A DNA stretch of 64,000 nt, from the NCBI GenBank assembly GCA_028023455.1, contig JAQFVV010000056.1, positions 5,663,717 to 5,727,716 of the forward strand. Reading direction: 5' to 3'. The position numbers and the translations under genes are program-made. Below are positions 11,037 to 22,860 of this stretch, piece after piece; position 1 is the first letter of the stretch; each line of letters opens with the position of its first letter. Below the pieces are notes generated by a model that saw only the letters and a program-made list of their open reading frames with translations, was not told where the DNA came from and searched no databases. This DNA comes from Epiperipatus broadwayi. Lineage: Eukaryota > Onychophora > Udeonychophora > Euonychophora > Peripatidae.

Positions 11037-13731
11037 TGAACCAGATGCTTTACCCGCATCAAAAGTTCCATTGCAAAATTTAAAACTTTTATTTTTATAA
11101 AGCTTTGAAAGAAAAATATTTGAAAGTTTTATCCTGTTTATTTAAAAATTCTGTAATTTTACTTTTCAATAGATTTTATTTTTAAAATAGTTTTCTTTTG
11201 CCATTTGACTTTTTTTTTTTTTATCAAAGTAATTAAAAACAAACAAACTTTTAATCTTTTGAAAAAATATTCTAATTAAAAAAAGTTTTAATCTTTTTTG
11301 GACAAAGCATTTTGATTTTAAAAAGTTGATTGCATTCCTGTATCTTTTACTTTTGATTGTAATCTGTTTTAATTTATTTTAAAAGCTGAGATTTATTTTT
11401 GCATTTACTTCTTTTTTAATTAATTTTGGATAAAAGCCCTGGTCAGATTTTAAAAAAATTAAGATTATGTGAGAGATAGAGATTTTCCCTGCTCTAAAAT
11501 TGCTAATTAAACATGATGTGGAAGATAAGAGTGCCCATACATAGCCCTGGTATTTTGGACTAATTATTATTTGGCTTCTCATTTTATTCTGTTGGTTATG
11601 AAAAGCATTTCAACTTCTTAGTATGCTATTTGTGATTTCAAAGATTGCTGTGAATATCTGGATAGCACAGTTGCTTATAATACCTTTCTATTATCTGCTG
11701 ATCAGAAATTCTGCTGAAATAAACTTTCTGATATCTGATTGCTAAACAGCAATCACCTCTCCAGAATGTTAAACTTGCACTCTATGCAAAATTTTATCTA
11801 TAACATGTCCTGCTAAACCGACCTAAAACAGTCCCTGGATCCCAGATTGCTTCGTCAAAGATCATGTCTTAACCCTTATATAGAAGTGGCTGGTCATAGA
11901 TGTACATGGCTTCCAGTAGCTCAAAAAACCATCAGTTTTAACATTTCCATGGTGAATTTACTGTCATTTTAAAGGTTAAAAAAGGACTGTAAGATCCTGT
12001 CCTCTTTAGAATTATTTTACAAGTAAAAAATCAATAATATTCAAATTTGTTTTAACAATGGAAAAAGGCAGTCTTTCATAGGCTTTGATTGGTTGTTGCT
12101 CATAGTGGTTAAAAGAGACTACTAGTCAATAATTTTCATCGCTCCAACTTCTTTGTTTCGATTTTGAAAACAAAAATGAAAGTTTTAGATCATTTTAAAA
12201 ACATTTTTTGACATATTATAAATTATTTAGATAAAATATGCTGAAAATAAAATTATTTTAGAAAAATAAGATTTTAGTAAAAATTATTTACTTTTACACA
12301 ATGTAAAATTGAGAAAGAAATCAATTATGTCCACAACACTTTGTAATAGGTTAAGTAGGTTCTCCGTTATAGAATATTTTTATAACTATAAAAAAAATAT
12401 ATTTGGAAAATACTTTTTTACAAATGAAATTAAAATGAATATAATATTAAAAGATGAATATATTTTTACTATTGATTCTGTAATTGATCAATCAAAAGTT
12501 TAGAGTTTTACCTCACTTAGCTAAACAGAATTTTTGACAGCATAAAGGTTAAAAGCCTAAACAAGAATGGGTCCTTAAGATTGGCTTCAACCTCCCGAAC
12601 ATATAAATGGAAACCAAAATCTTCATAATGAAATAAACTGTGTGCTGCCAAAAGCCATCCGCTGAATCTAACCTTATGCCTTGAGGTAAAACCTTTTCAT
12701 ATTCTTACCAGAGTTTAAGTCTCTCTTAAAGTCTCAGCTTAAAACTTCTTTAATATAAATTTTAAATATTCATATAATATTTTTAATTATTTTTTGTATT
12801 TTCTAATATTGTATATAGTAGAGTCTTAATTTTAAGATTCCATATTTTTTTATATAGTTATTTATCAAGAGGGTATTACAAGTTGCTATTTCATATATGC
12901 TAAGTTTGTCTCTTTATATTAATAACCTTGATAAATACTTGGGCAGATATTAGTAACTTTCTTTTAACTCATCTGTGCCTCTTTGTTATATGGTAATTAA
13001 TTTAAATAAGCTTGGTTTGCATTTCCTGCAGACTGCAAATCTTTTGGCTGGTGGTTTATTGAGTATAGTGTTCTGCTTTTCATACATTGGAGATTTTATT
13101 TTCTTCTGTTTAAGATTATGTAAAATCATAATCTTTTCTTGCTATTTTTTCCTCTCTTGTATGGGGGTCAACCTTGAATGTCATTAATCATGAGCTGTCA
13201 TGCAGACATATGACATTCTTGGTCCCAATGCTTTATTCGGGTCAAAAAAAGCTCGCTGTTCTGTTTCATTGTATTCCCTAAAAGACTCCTTTTGTTTTAA
13301 AATCTCTAAATAGGGAAACTGGAATTTGTTTTTATAAACCGCTGGCAGATATTATAAATCCCTCTTTTTGAATCATAAGTGAGAAAATGATCTTATTTTC
13401 CAGGGTATTTAATATTTTCAATACTCTTGTACACTCTCTGATAAATACGCAAGAAAAATCTAGGGCCAACATTCATATTTTTGTTTGCCTGGGATTTATT
13501 TCATTTTTGAATTTAATAAACTTTAAAATTATTTAAATTATTTTTGCAGACGTTAGTCTTTGTGTTCTTTTTTCAATTGTCCGAACATTGTTTGTGATCT
13601 CTTTCACTCCCTGGGTTTAGCTGGTAGCATTCTACATCATTTACTCTTGATCACTGTAAAATAAATTTTGTAGATCATTAGTGACCTAGTGGCACCCTCA
13701 GTAATCAAAAGAAATAGAAGTGACCAGTACA
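11037..13731 (+). repeat. Left LTR of the decayed retroelement (with insert)
   Basis: Aligns by eye with 15730-17755 plus 19806-19861 for most of its length, with scattered substitutions and small indels, indicating considerable age. It contains one ~680-bp DNA-element insertion absent from the partner. Confidence 0.8.
11873..12548. mobile_element. piggyBac-type MITE, copy 1 (TTAA target)
   Basis: A 676-bp insert flanked on both sides by TTAA (11869-11872 and 12549-12552). The partner LTR (near 16610) has the uninterrupted site with a single TTAA, an internal empty-site control. Ends read CCCTTATATAG on the left and, complemented, CCTTTATGCTG on the right, of the CCC-type terminal form found in piggyBac elements. 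The same family recurs in the opposite orientation at 21808-22522. No transposase is encoded; the 64-codon frame at 12309 is low-complexity. TTAA duplication plus the empty site makes the class call strong. Confidence 0.85.
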
Positions 13732-15729
13732 TAATTATTAAAATTTTAGTACTACCAACGTGGGGCTTCGAATTTAAAACCCATGTGAGATTTTGTTAAG
13801 ACAGTTGAGAAATATTTCAGGTGCAGGAGGCAAGATTTAAGTATTAGGGATCAGTTTGTGCTAGTTGTGATATGTATTGCAGGGGCAGTTTGGTGTATAG
13901 GGTTCATCTTTTTAATATGATAAAAGTAAATAAACAGTGAAATAGCATTTTTCTTTTGCACTTTATTTTAAATGAAAGGAAAAGAATAAAATAAATAAAT
14001 ATTAAGGAGACTTTTCCAAATAAAATAAATAAATAGTTAAATAGTGTTTTTTTTCCTTGGATTTATTTTTGAATGTAAGAAAGTTAAATAAATAAATATT
14101 AAGAAGTTATTTTTTTTGTTTGTTTAAAAAACTGGAAATAAAAGTTAAATATAAAAATATTAGATCTGATCTTGTTTGCAAGAATGAAAGCCAGTGCAGA
14201 AATTGATAGTGGGGTAGTTTTGGAAGAAAGCTCTATCTTTCAAAAATCCTCAAATTGTGAAAAAGGGTACCAGTGACCCAGATAATGGATATGATGAGAG
14301 ACATGCATCAAGAAAATAAAAAAAACAAAACAAAATCAGCAGGCAATAATGGAAGAAAATACAGAAATAAAACAAGAGTTGTTGGAAATAACAGAGTTAG
14401 CAGGCAATGAAGGAAGTAAATAATGAATTCAAACAAAGAGAAATGATAAAGGAAATAAAAGAAATGAGAAATAATGGGAAAAGTAGACAAAAATCAAAAA
14501 GCTATAGAAACCATAAAAAAAGATCCGAGTAATGAAATTCAAAAAGTTGAGATAGTAAAAGAAGATATGAAAGAAGTGAGAGATGAGTTAGAACAAGATA
14601 GCATTAGGTCTACTAACATAAAAATGAAGGTAGTTCAAATAGAAGAGATGTCAGGAATGGATAAATAAGGAGAAAATATCATTCAGAAGAAATAAAGCAG
14701 GCATAGATGACCCGGTAAGAAAGTTAGAGGTGTTTATTGATATAGAAGTAAAGATACTTTAAAATATGAAGTACAATAGATATTTGTCAGGATAACTAAG
14801 AGCCTTGAATATAGAATAAAGGGAATAGAAAAGAAATTTTGTTCTGAAATCAAGCAGGATGAATTTTTAATAGATTCTAGGGAAAATGAATATAGAGAGT
14901 CAGGAAATTAAAGACAGGAAGGACCAACCAGCAGATTTGTGGAGAAACAATTCTTATAAAAACATTCAAGGCAGAGGTGGGAAAAAGTCCATTAAATCAT
15001 TTAGAAAGTTTAGCCAGTTTGTTTCAAGTCCAAGACTGGTCAGAAGGTGATAAAGATATGGTTGCCAGTAACCACATCCAGGAAACAACTTCAGATTGGT
15101 AGCATACCTTATACACTAATCTGTATATCATTGAGGAGTACAGACATGCCATTGTCAAGACATTCTGAAGAAAAACCAGACAAAATGGGATATTCTACAG
15201 GGTATCCCAAGAGAAATATACTATTATCTATGGTGAAACACATGCACAATTTCTTTTCAGGCACATGGCAAAATTAAGATCACTAACCATGTTTCTTCTC
15301 TCAGATGACCAGATCATACAAATCATCTGATATAATATGCCACATATGGTACAACAAATGATGTTGAGCAGCAACAGCCACTCAATCAAAAAATGGAAGA
15401 ACTATTAATATTAATAGATTATGGTAACATAGCCAGAGATCCTAGACAAGTTCAGGAGGATGGATCACCATAGTGATCAAACATTTAGAAAAAAGGAACC
15501 ACCTGACAGAGGTTAGATTTATAGTATTCAAAGGAGCTCTTTTTTTAAAAAAAGAATTTGTTTATTATACCAGATTATCAGAATGAATACAATTATTTTA
15601 ATAAAATAAAATGTTCTTTTAGACAGCACAGAGCAAATGTTCATATGGATTTCTGATGGACTTTTTTAAATGTTTTGAAAAAAAATAGCAAAGAAATTCT
15701 TTTATTTTTTTATGGCATGATGGGGCAGT
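13732..15729 (+). pseudogene. Gag relic of the decayed LTR retroelement
   Basis: Two parts of a Gag-like protein are recognisable. A Lys/Glu-rich, probably coiled-coil part runs about 14300-14670 (frames with IQKVEIVKEDMKEVRDELEQ). A core part runs about 14950-15370, with KSPLNHLESLASLFQVQDW and later HMAKLRSLTMFLLSDDQIIQ in another frame. The order and motifs parallel the intact gag at 45680-47596, which has EAPIEHLKSLNLYFSVNK and later VTKLRTLSTYHLTEDDI. Several stops and frame changes break it. The L-Q-G-D-A ... W-W part is missing or unrecognisable, and no zinc knuckle is seen. It should be non-functional. Confidence 0.7.
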
Positions 15730-17755
15730 TGAACCAGATACCTTACCCACTTCAAAAGTTCCATCACAAAATTTAAAGCTAACTTTTATTTTTATAAAGT
15801 TCTGAAAGAAAAATATTTAAAAGTTTTATATGCAATAACACACATACTCATTTATTTTAAAATTCTGTCATTTTCCTTTTCAATAGATTATATTTTTAAA
15901 ATAGTTTTCATTTGTTGCTTGCTTTTCTTTTATCAAAGTAATTAAAAGAAAGCAAACTTTTTAATCTTTTGAAAAAATATTCTAATTAAAAAAAGTTTTC
16001 ATCCTTTTAGGACAAAGTATTTTGATTTTAAAAAGTAGATTGCATTCCTGTTTCTTTTACTTTTGATGGTAATCTGTTTTAATTTATTTTTAAAAGCTAA
16101 AATTTATTTTTGCTTTTACTTTTTTAATTAATTTTGGATAAGATAAGAGGCCTGGTGAGATTTTTTTAAAAATTAATATTATGCAAGAGATAGATTTGCC
16201 CTGGTAAAAAATTGTTAATTAAAGATGATGTAGGAGAGAAGAGTGCACAAAAATAGCCCTGGGATTTTGGACTAATTATTATTTAGTTTCTCATTTTATT
16301 CTGCTGGTTATGAAAACCATTTCAACTCCTTAGTACACTATTGGTGATCCTTATTTGAATTGCTGTGCTGCCTTTAATTTCAAAGATTGTTGTCTGCATC
16401 TGGATAGCACAGTTGCTTATAATACCTTTTTAATATCTGCTGATTGGAAATTCTGCTGAAATCAACTTACTGACTTCTGATTGCTAAATAGCAATCATCT
16501 CTCAGGAATGCTAAAAGTGCATGATATGCAAAATCTTATCTACAACATGACTTGCTAAACCAATCTAAAGATGAACCACATATCCCAGATTGTTTCTTCA
16601 GAGATCATACCTTAAAAACCTGAACAGAATGAATCCCCAAGATTGCCTCCAGCCTATTGAACATATAAATGGAAACAAAAAATTTCATAGGAACTTGCAA
16701 GTGAAATAAAATATGTGCAGTGCTGAAAACCTAACCTTATGCCTTGAGGTAAAATGTTACTAGGGTCTTAAATCTCTGTTAAAGTTTCAGCTTAATCTTA
16801 ACAAAAAGCTGCCTTTATTATAAATTTTAAATATTCCTATAATATTTTTAATTATTTTCTTTATTTTCTACTATTGTATGTAGTGGAGTCTTAATTTTAA
16901 GACTCCATATTTTTTTAAATATTTATTTACTGGAGAGGGAATTATGAGTTATTTTATATGCTAGGTTTGTCTCTTTTTATATTACTAACCTTGATAAATA
17001 CTTGGGCAGATATTAATAATTTTGTTTTAACTCACCTGACCCTCTTTGTTTTATGGTAATTAATTTAAATAAGTTTGGTTTATGTTTACTGCAGGCAGCA
17101 AATCTTTTGGCTGGTGGTTTATCGAGTATATTGTTCTGTTTTTCCTAGATCAGAGATTTTATTTTCTGTTTAAGACTATGTAAAATCATGATCTTTTCTT
17201 GTTAAATTTTCTTTTCCTTTATAGGGGTCAACCTTGAATTACCTTGAATGTGATTAATCATAAGCTGTCATGCAGACATATGACACTCTTGGTCCCGATA
17301 TTTTACTCCGGGCCAAGAAAAGCTCACCTGCTCTGTTTCATTGTATTCCCTAAATGACTCCTTTTGTTTTGAAATCTATAAATAGAAAAACTGGAATTTG
17401 TTTTTATAACTCATTGGCAGGAAGATATTATAAATCCCTCTTTTTAAATCGTAAATGAGAAAATTAACTTATCTACCAGCATATTTAATGTTTTCAATAC
17501 TCCTGTATACTCTCTGATAAATATGCTAAAAAAATCTAGGACAAACATTCATATTTTTGTTTGCCTGGGATTTATTTAATTTTTGAATTTAATAAACTTT
17601 AAAAATATTTAAAATTATTTTGGCTGATGTTTGTCTTTGTGTTCTTTTCTCAATTGTCTGAACAATGTTTGTGATTTCTTTCTCTCCCTGGGTCTAATTG
17701 GTAGCATTCATCACCATCACTAACTCTTGAACACTGTAAATTAAATTTTCTATGA
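15730..17755 (+). repeat. Right LTR, proximal part
   Basis: Continuous match to the left LTR from TGAACCAGAT to about the point where the left copy reads ACTGTAAAATAAATTTTGTAG. The remaining ~55 bases of the LTR lie at about 19806-19861 beyond a 2-kb insert. Confidence 0.8.
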
Positions 17756-19808
17756 TGTTATGTGATGCACTGTGACTTCTCCTTATACAGAGTCGAAAAT
17801 CTCTCAGCAACTATGCCCAGAGAAACCTCTTAGCCATTTTACCTTCCCTTTCCATTCCTCACCCAAAGTTTTCTCATAATCTGCTCCATCCCATTTTTCA
17901 CAACATAATCTTTGTCAACTCCATGACCTTCATATCTAAATTCCCCTTATCTTTTCCCAAACCCAGCATAAAAACCAATAACCCACTTTCTGTATTAGCA
18001 CTTTGTTCATATTTAGTCTTTCATAACATTATTTGTACCCTTTCTGCTTCCAAGCATTTACATTGAATTAACAGATACCTAGTATTTTGTATGCCTTCCT
18101 TACACAACTTGCAGACTAAATCAACCATATTTTTCCATTTGGAGTATATTCCCTTGTTGCTAAAGATCCTGTCCGAGCCTTAAACAATAAACTACTTTCT
18201 TACTATTATCATAAATTAACTCGCACACAATGTGCATTAACTTCTATATATTTTAATGTTTTCCATCTTGCTAGGCCTCTATATGCATTATAAAATGTAC
18301 GAGTTGATCAAGTTATGCAAAAAAAAAAAGAAAGTTTCATTTCTATTTCTAAAAAACATAACCATCTTTCCTGATCAACTCTACCTAGTAATAGTTATGA
18401 TTTACGTTACCGACAAAATCAGTTTTTAATTTATTTCAAAGGCAACAGGATCCTATAAGAACCCACTGAAAATGTCATATAACGTCTCGCAAATTAAAAG
18501 AAAAAATGCTTTTAAAGAATCGGTATTAGATTTTACCGTAATGAAAATTATTTTATCAAAATATTATTATTCCTGGAATTTATTAAACATATTGGCAAAG
18601 GTAAATTATATATTTAAACATCATTAAAATAATATTAATAAATTTAATAATAATTAATAACTATTAATAACGCAAAATGAAAAAGGTTGATAAAAGTAAA
18701 ATCTCTTTTATTCCAACAAACTAAAAATATTTGTAAGTTAAATTACGAATTGAATAAACTGGAGAGAACATGAATCAATTTATAAAAAACAGTTGGATAA
18801 AGTAATTTAATAATGTTCACTTATTACAATTCATTTCCAAGATCTGGTATAAAATTATTTAAATGAAAGTCTCTTTAATAAGAAAATTAATGTCTCTATC
18901 GGGATTATTTTAAGACTTGTTTGCAAACACTTAATTTTGGTCACAATCAGGAATAAGTAGTCTTAACTTAAGAGTAAGTTTTTTTTTTGTTAGAATGAGC
19001 TCAGCCTTTAGTTATTAGTTTGATCTTGTGGTCTATTCTCCTAGTTGGTCACAAAGGATTTTCTAATGTCCATCTTCAGGCACGATGTCCGCAAAAGCTC
19101 CGGTTCACTCCAACATGCAGAATTATTTCCATGTAGGGCGATCCTGGATATATATTCTTTTTATTATCCAGGACCAACTATAGAGAAACAAACGAAACAA
19201 GATGTTCTTCAAACTGGTCTCTGCCTTTTTATACTAGAGGCCCAGTTTTCAGACTTCTGCGCATGCTATTATCATGGCATTTTTGGTTCATAATCTTGTA
19301 TAGTCTTTACTCATTTTTCAGTTACAAAGTTCTCTTTTTTAGCAAATCTTTTGGCCATCTTTAATTAGCTAAATTATTTTTCTTTTAGCTTATCTTTTTA
19401 CTTTTGGAATTCTTTTAATTTATCTGGATTGGTAATCTGTGTCTTTTGTTCTTTCCAATTTTAACTTTTTATTTTTAATTACATAAAAAAAATATGAAAG
19501 ACAATTTTAACTTTCATTGTACATTTTTTTTTAAACAAAATAAATTATACTCAAAAAAAATATCTAAATTTACTTTTTTTTTTTTTTAGCTTTTACCAAC
19601 TGCCAATACATATTTGTACCATATATAAATAAACGGTACAATATATTTAAACCCTTTTTACTCTCCATACTAGTTCTCCATCTCTCCAACTCTATATTCC
19701 TTATTAATGCATCTATTCTTCTATCCCATTCCTTACCACTGTAACACTCAACAATCCTCCTAACACAATCAACCCACCTTTTGTACAAATATACTGATAT
19801 ACATTGTT
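17756..19808 (-). mobile_element. Old non-LTR retrotransposon (LINE) inserted in the right LTR
   Basis: The insert splits the LTR between segments that are contiguous in the partner. The junction words GTTATGTGA (left) and GTTAGTGA (right) could be remnants of a target duplication. On the minus strand, 18290-17780 encodes a C-terminal LINE region: a KARTGSLATREYTPNGK-like segment, then a zinc-binding motif C-x2-C-x11-C read as CKLCKEGIQNTRYLLIQC, with stops and frame changes. 19788-19570 gives a 72-codon frame beginning MYKRWVDCVRRIVECY that is plausibly upstream protein from the same element. About 1.2 kb between the two parts is foreign. The clade cannot be fixed; R1/I/CR1-like C-termini share such a motif. 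Confidence 0.55.
18330..19568. other. Unidentified insert between the two LINE parts
   Basis: Separates the two LINE protein segments and is bordered by A/T homopolymers (A-run near 18320, T-run near 19575). It includes a GC-richer patch at 19020-19290 with an 82-codon frame of no recognised family. It may be a further nested element; no terminal repeats were found. Confidence 0.4.
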
Positions 19809-19861
19809 AGTGACCTAGTGGTGCACTCAGTGATCAAAAGAAGATAGAAGTGACTGCTATA
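19806..19861 (+). repeat. Right LTR, distal end
   Basis: TTAGTGACCTAGTGG and following bases match 13677-13731 of the left LTR and complete the split right LTR. A TA-dinucleotide tract follows immediately. Confidence 0.75.
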
Positions 19862-21803
19862 ATATATATATATATGACAATTATATAATGCTCAATTTTT
19901 TACAAAAAAGTTTAAACACAAACATACATATTTATATATATGATTATTCAGTAAATAATAAATTTTCATTGTGGAATTTCACATTGTAAAATCTGCAGAG
20001 AAGTTACAATTTTATAATCTTCCAGCATAGTGGACTTCACTATCTATTTTAATTTCCTGAAATATTAAATGCAACTTTTAATTACAAAAAAAAAAGTTTA
20101 TGATCTTTGCACATATGAGTATACTCATTTTATCTTTTTTTTTGTATTATCAATAGAGGCCAATATCTGTATACTAGAATTAAAATTAAAATCTTATCAT
20201 TAGCTTTTTGGCCTTAATGGGGATTTCCAAAACTATGGAGTGATGCTGCTGGTCACTTTGCCTTTTACTCACTATCCGACAGCTATCATTATCATTTAAA
20301 AACTCCTCCTTCAAATTCATCAATGAGCTGATAATGCTGCTGATGATTAGTTCTTGTTTTCACACACAAGAGTATTTGTGAGTACTTTTAAGCGTATTCA
20401 TACTTTTGTTTTTAAAAATGAAAACATATTTTCTATAGCTTACAGATGAGCCAGATAAAATAGAGAATAGATTGATCTTCCTCGAACACCAAAATACCAC
20501 AGGCCATACATTTGAGCCTATATCTGCCAATATAGCATGCATTGAGGGAAATGATTCTAAGCAGTGATCAAAAAAGCATGTCATATAAATAACCATAATG
20601 CTAGAAATTGGAAGGAATCTTGCTCCCCATTTCTAAGAAATGGGCAATATGATTTACATACATTTTGAATAATCTACTGACTATATATACACATACCCAT
20701 ACAATTCAACACATTTCAAGGTTATGACTATGAGGACATGTAATGTCCTTAAAAGAGCTTAGTTTCGATAATAATTTGCATGCAATTATAGCTTTTCTTA
20801 TGAGAGTGTGTCAGTGTATATATTTATAATTTATATAATTATGATACTTTTTCCAAAATATTTGTATATTTTTTCAAAAAATTAATGTAATTAAATTTAG
20901 ATTTTATTCAAATTTTTTTTTTTTTTTTTTTAAAAAAACGACAAATCAAAAGAAATCAATAATACATAGTCACAACTTATAATTGGTGGGAAAGAATGCA
21001 TTCACATTGATCATAGCAGATTTATTTAATCATTTAAAAAATAATTACAATTTTAAATAGAATTTTATTTAGCATTCTGTAAGCTAAACAACCATTCATT
21101 CAGGTTTTAGAAACTAAGTTAAACCAAATCTAAAAACAAATATAATTTTATTAATTTAATATAAAAATTAGTGATGTAGTAATCATTCAATAAGAAAAAA
21201 GTTATTGTTCTTATTACACATTTCATTCAAATTTATTTTCTATATCTGCAAACTTGAAATAATATTTTTAAAAATAATTTTCATTTGTGAACAAATAAAA
21301 TAATTTGAAAGTTCTAAAAATATAAAGTATAAAAATAAATTTAATCAAATAAAAAGTTAAAAATTTAATTCAAGCAAGACTGTAAAAAAGTACAATGGTT
21401 AACATTATTCAAACTCTTGTTTTAATAAAACCATCAACTGAATAAAACATTCTCATAAATAAGTTATGATCACTTACAATACTACCTACACATTTATGTA
21501 AAAATAAATTAAGTGTTTAAGCACTGTATTATAAAGTTCTTTTCAAAGTCCTTCACAAACAAATAATAAATATAAAGCAATTGATAAATGAACATATTTT
21601 GATAACTCTCATTTCGTATTTTGAGCTTTAAATAATAATATCAAGACAACCAATAAGGAACTAAAAATCAGATAATGCGCATATATTAATAGGCAATACC
21701 CATATCAAGAGGTAATTTACATGTATATTTTTCAAATAAAAATAAGAGATATGGTTCATGTAGGCATAAATATTAATCCCTAAGCACACATTATTATAAC
21801 CAA
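19862..21803. other. AT-rich region with one GC-richer patch
   Basis: Mostly featureless. A patch at 20200-20600 is more complex: the plus strand has a candidate acceptor (TATAGCTTACAG, ending 20444) followed by ~40 open codons ending in TGA near 20570 (including TGHTFEPISANIACIEGND), and the minus strand is open for 78 codons. Neither is recognised. Confidence 0.4.
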
Positions 21804-21807
21804 TTAA

Positions 21808-22522
21808 CCTTTTGAGTGCTACTTACTTTTTGGCCGAGTGAGGTAAAAGTCTACATTTTTAATTGGTCAACTCACAAACTCAATGTCAAAATATATTCAT
21901 GTTCTAATATTATATTCACTTTAGTTTTGTCTGTAAAAAGTATATTAATAATTTGTCAGATTATAAAAGTGAACAAAAGTTTTTCCAAAAATAAATTTAT
22001 ATTTCTAAAAATATTTGATAGCGGCAAATCTAAAAACGAATGCTAGTAACTAACTAGAAAGTGTTGTGATGTCAGTGATTTTTTCTTTCTCAGTTTTACG
22101 TTCCCGAAAAATAAATCATTTTTACTAAAATCTTATATATTTTTCTATAATAATTTTATTTTTAGCATATTTTATCAAAATAATATATAATATGTCAAAA
22201 AATACTTTAAAATGGTCTAAAACATTCATTTATCACTTTCGAAATGAAAGAAAAGAAATCTTAGCAGTTTTGTTTTGACAAGCGGCTTTCTTTGAACTTG
22301 ATGGTTACAGCCAATCAAAATGAAGAATGTCCAGCCTACTTTTTTTGTTATACTTTTGACATCAGTTTTATTGATTTTTTACTTGTAAAATAATTCAAGA
22401 GAGGGCAGCATCTTATGGAACTTTTTTAACCTTTAAAAATAGTGCAAAATCTTTATCATAGTGTTAAAAGTAACAAAATTCTATCGATTTAAAGCGGTTT
22501 TGAGTCATCTTGTAATGACCCC
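21808..22522. mobile_element. piggyBac-type MITE, copy 2 (inverted relative to copy 1)
   Basis: Flanked by TTAA at 21804-21807 and 22523-22526. The reverse complement aligns with 11873-12548 over most of its length: for example GAATTATTTTACAAGTAAAA near one end and GAGGTAAAA near the other are shared. Ends read CCTTTTGAGTGC and, complemented, GGGGTCATTAC. The bases just outside are also symmetric (CCAA|TTAA and TTAA|TTGG). Copies differ by many substitutions, so they are not recent sisters. No transposase encoded. Confidence 0.75.
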
Positions 22523-22531
22523 TTAATTGGT

Positions 22532-22860
22532 TAATCTTTTAAGTGTTTTTTTTTTGACAGACTTTTGGACTTTTTTGGCATGCTTTTTTTTTATTTGTAT
22601 TAGTGAAAAAACTCTCATCTTCTTTGAATATTATTGAATATTTCCTCAGAAAAAGTGATGTTGTTCTATAACTTTAAATCATAGTATTAATGTTATCCTA
22701 AATGATAATGACATGGTTTTTTAAAAGTACATTTTAAAGTAATGCTTTTATTGATGTTAAAGTTGAAAAAAAAAATCTGAAGAGGTCTGCATCTTATGGA
22801 CATTGCATAAAATCAAAAATCTTCTTTGTTATTTGTTAGAAGGTAATGCCCAGAGATCTA
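22532..22860. mobile_element. Possible third, truncated piggyBac-type MITE
   Basis: Just right of copy 2, TTAATCTTTTAAGTG resembles the copy-2 start TTAACCTTTTGAGTG, and AGAGGTCTGCATCTTATGG at about 22780 resembles AGAGAGGGCAGCATCTTATG in copy 2. The middle is missing or diverged. Confidence 0.4.

Larger units (their letters stand above)
11037..19861 (+). mobile_element. Decayed LTR retroelement with nested insertions (pol-less)
   Basis: Two long direct repeats (11037-13731 and 15730-17755 continued at about 19806-19861) flank an internal region with gag relics. Both repeats begin TGAACCAGAT and end in a shared segment containing AGTGACCTAGTGG and ATCAAAAGAA. The left LTR is lengthened by a TTAA-flanked DNA element and the right LTR is split by an old LINE. 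Without inserts each LTR is about 2.0 kb. GATGGGGCAG just before the right LTR could be the polypurine tract. No protease, RT or integrase is seen between gag and the right LTR, so pol was deleted or never present. The gag relic and ~2-kb LTRs suggest a relative of the Ty3/gypsy element at 43-54 kb. Confidence 0.8.

Noticed and set aside
14474-14668. 64-codon Lys/Glu-rich frame as an independent small protein
   Set aside because: It lies between the LTRs of the decayed element and matches the position and composition of the Gag coiled coil, so it is a gag relic.
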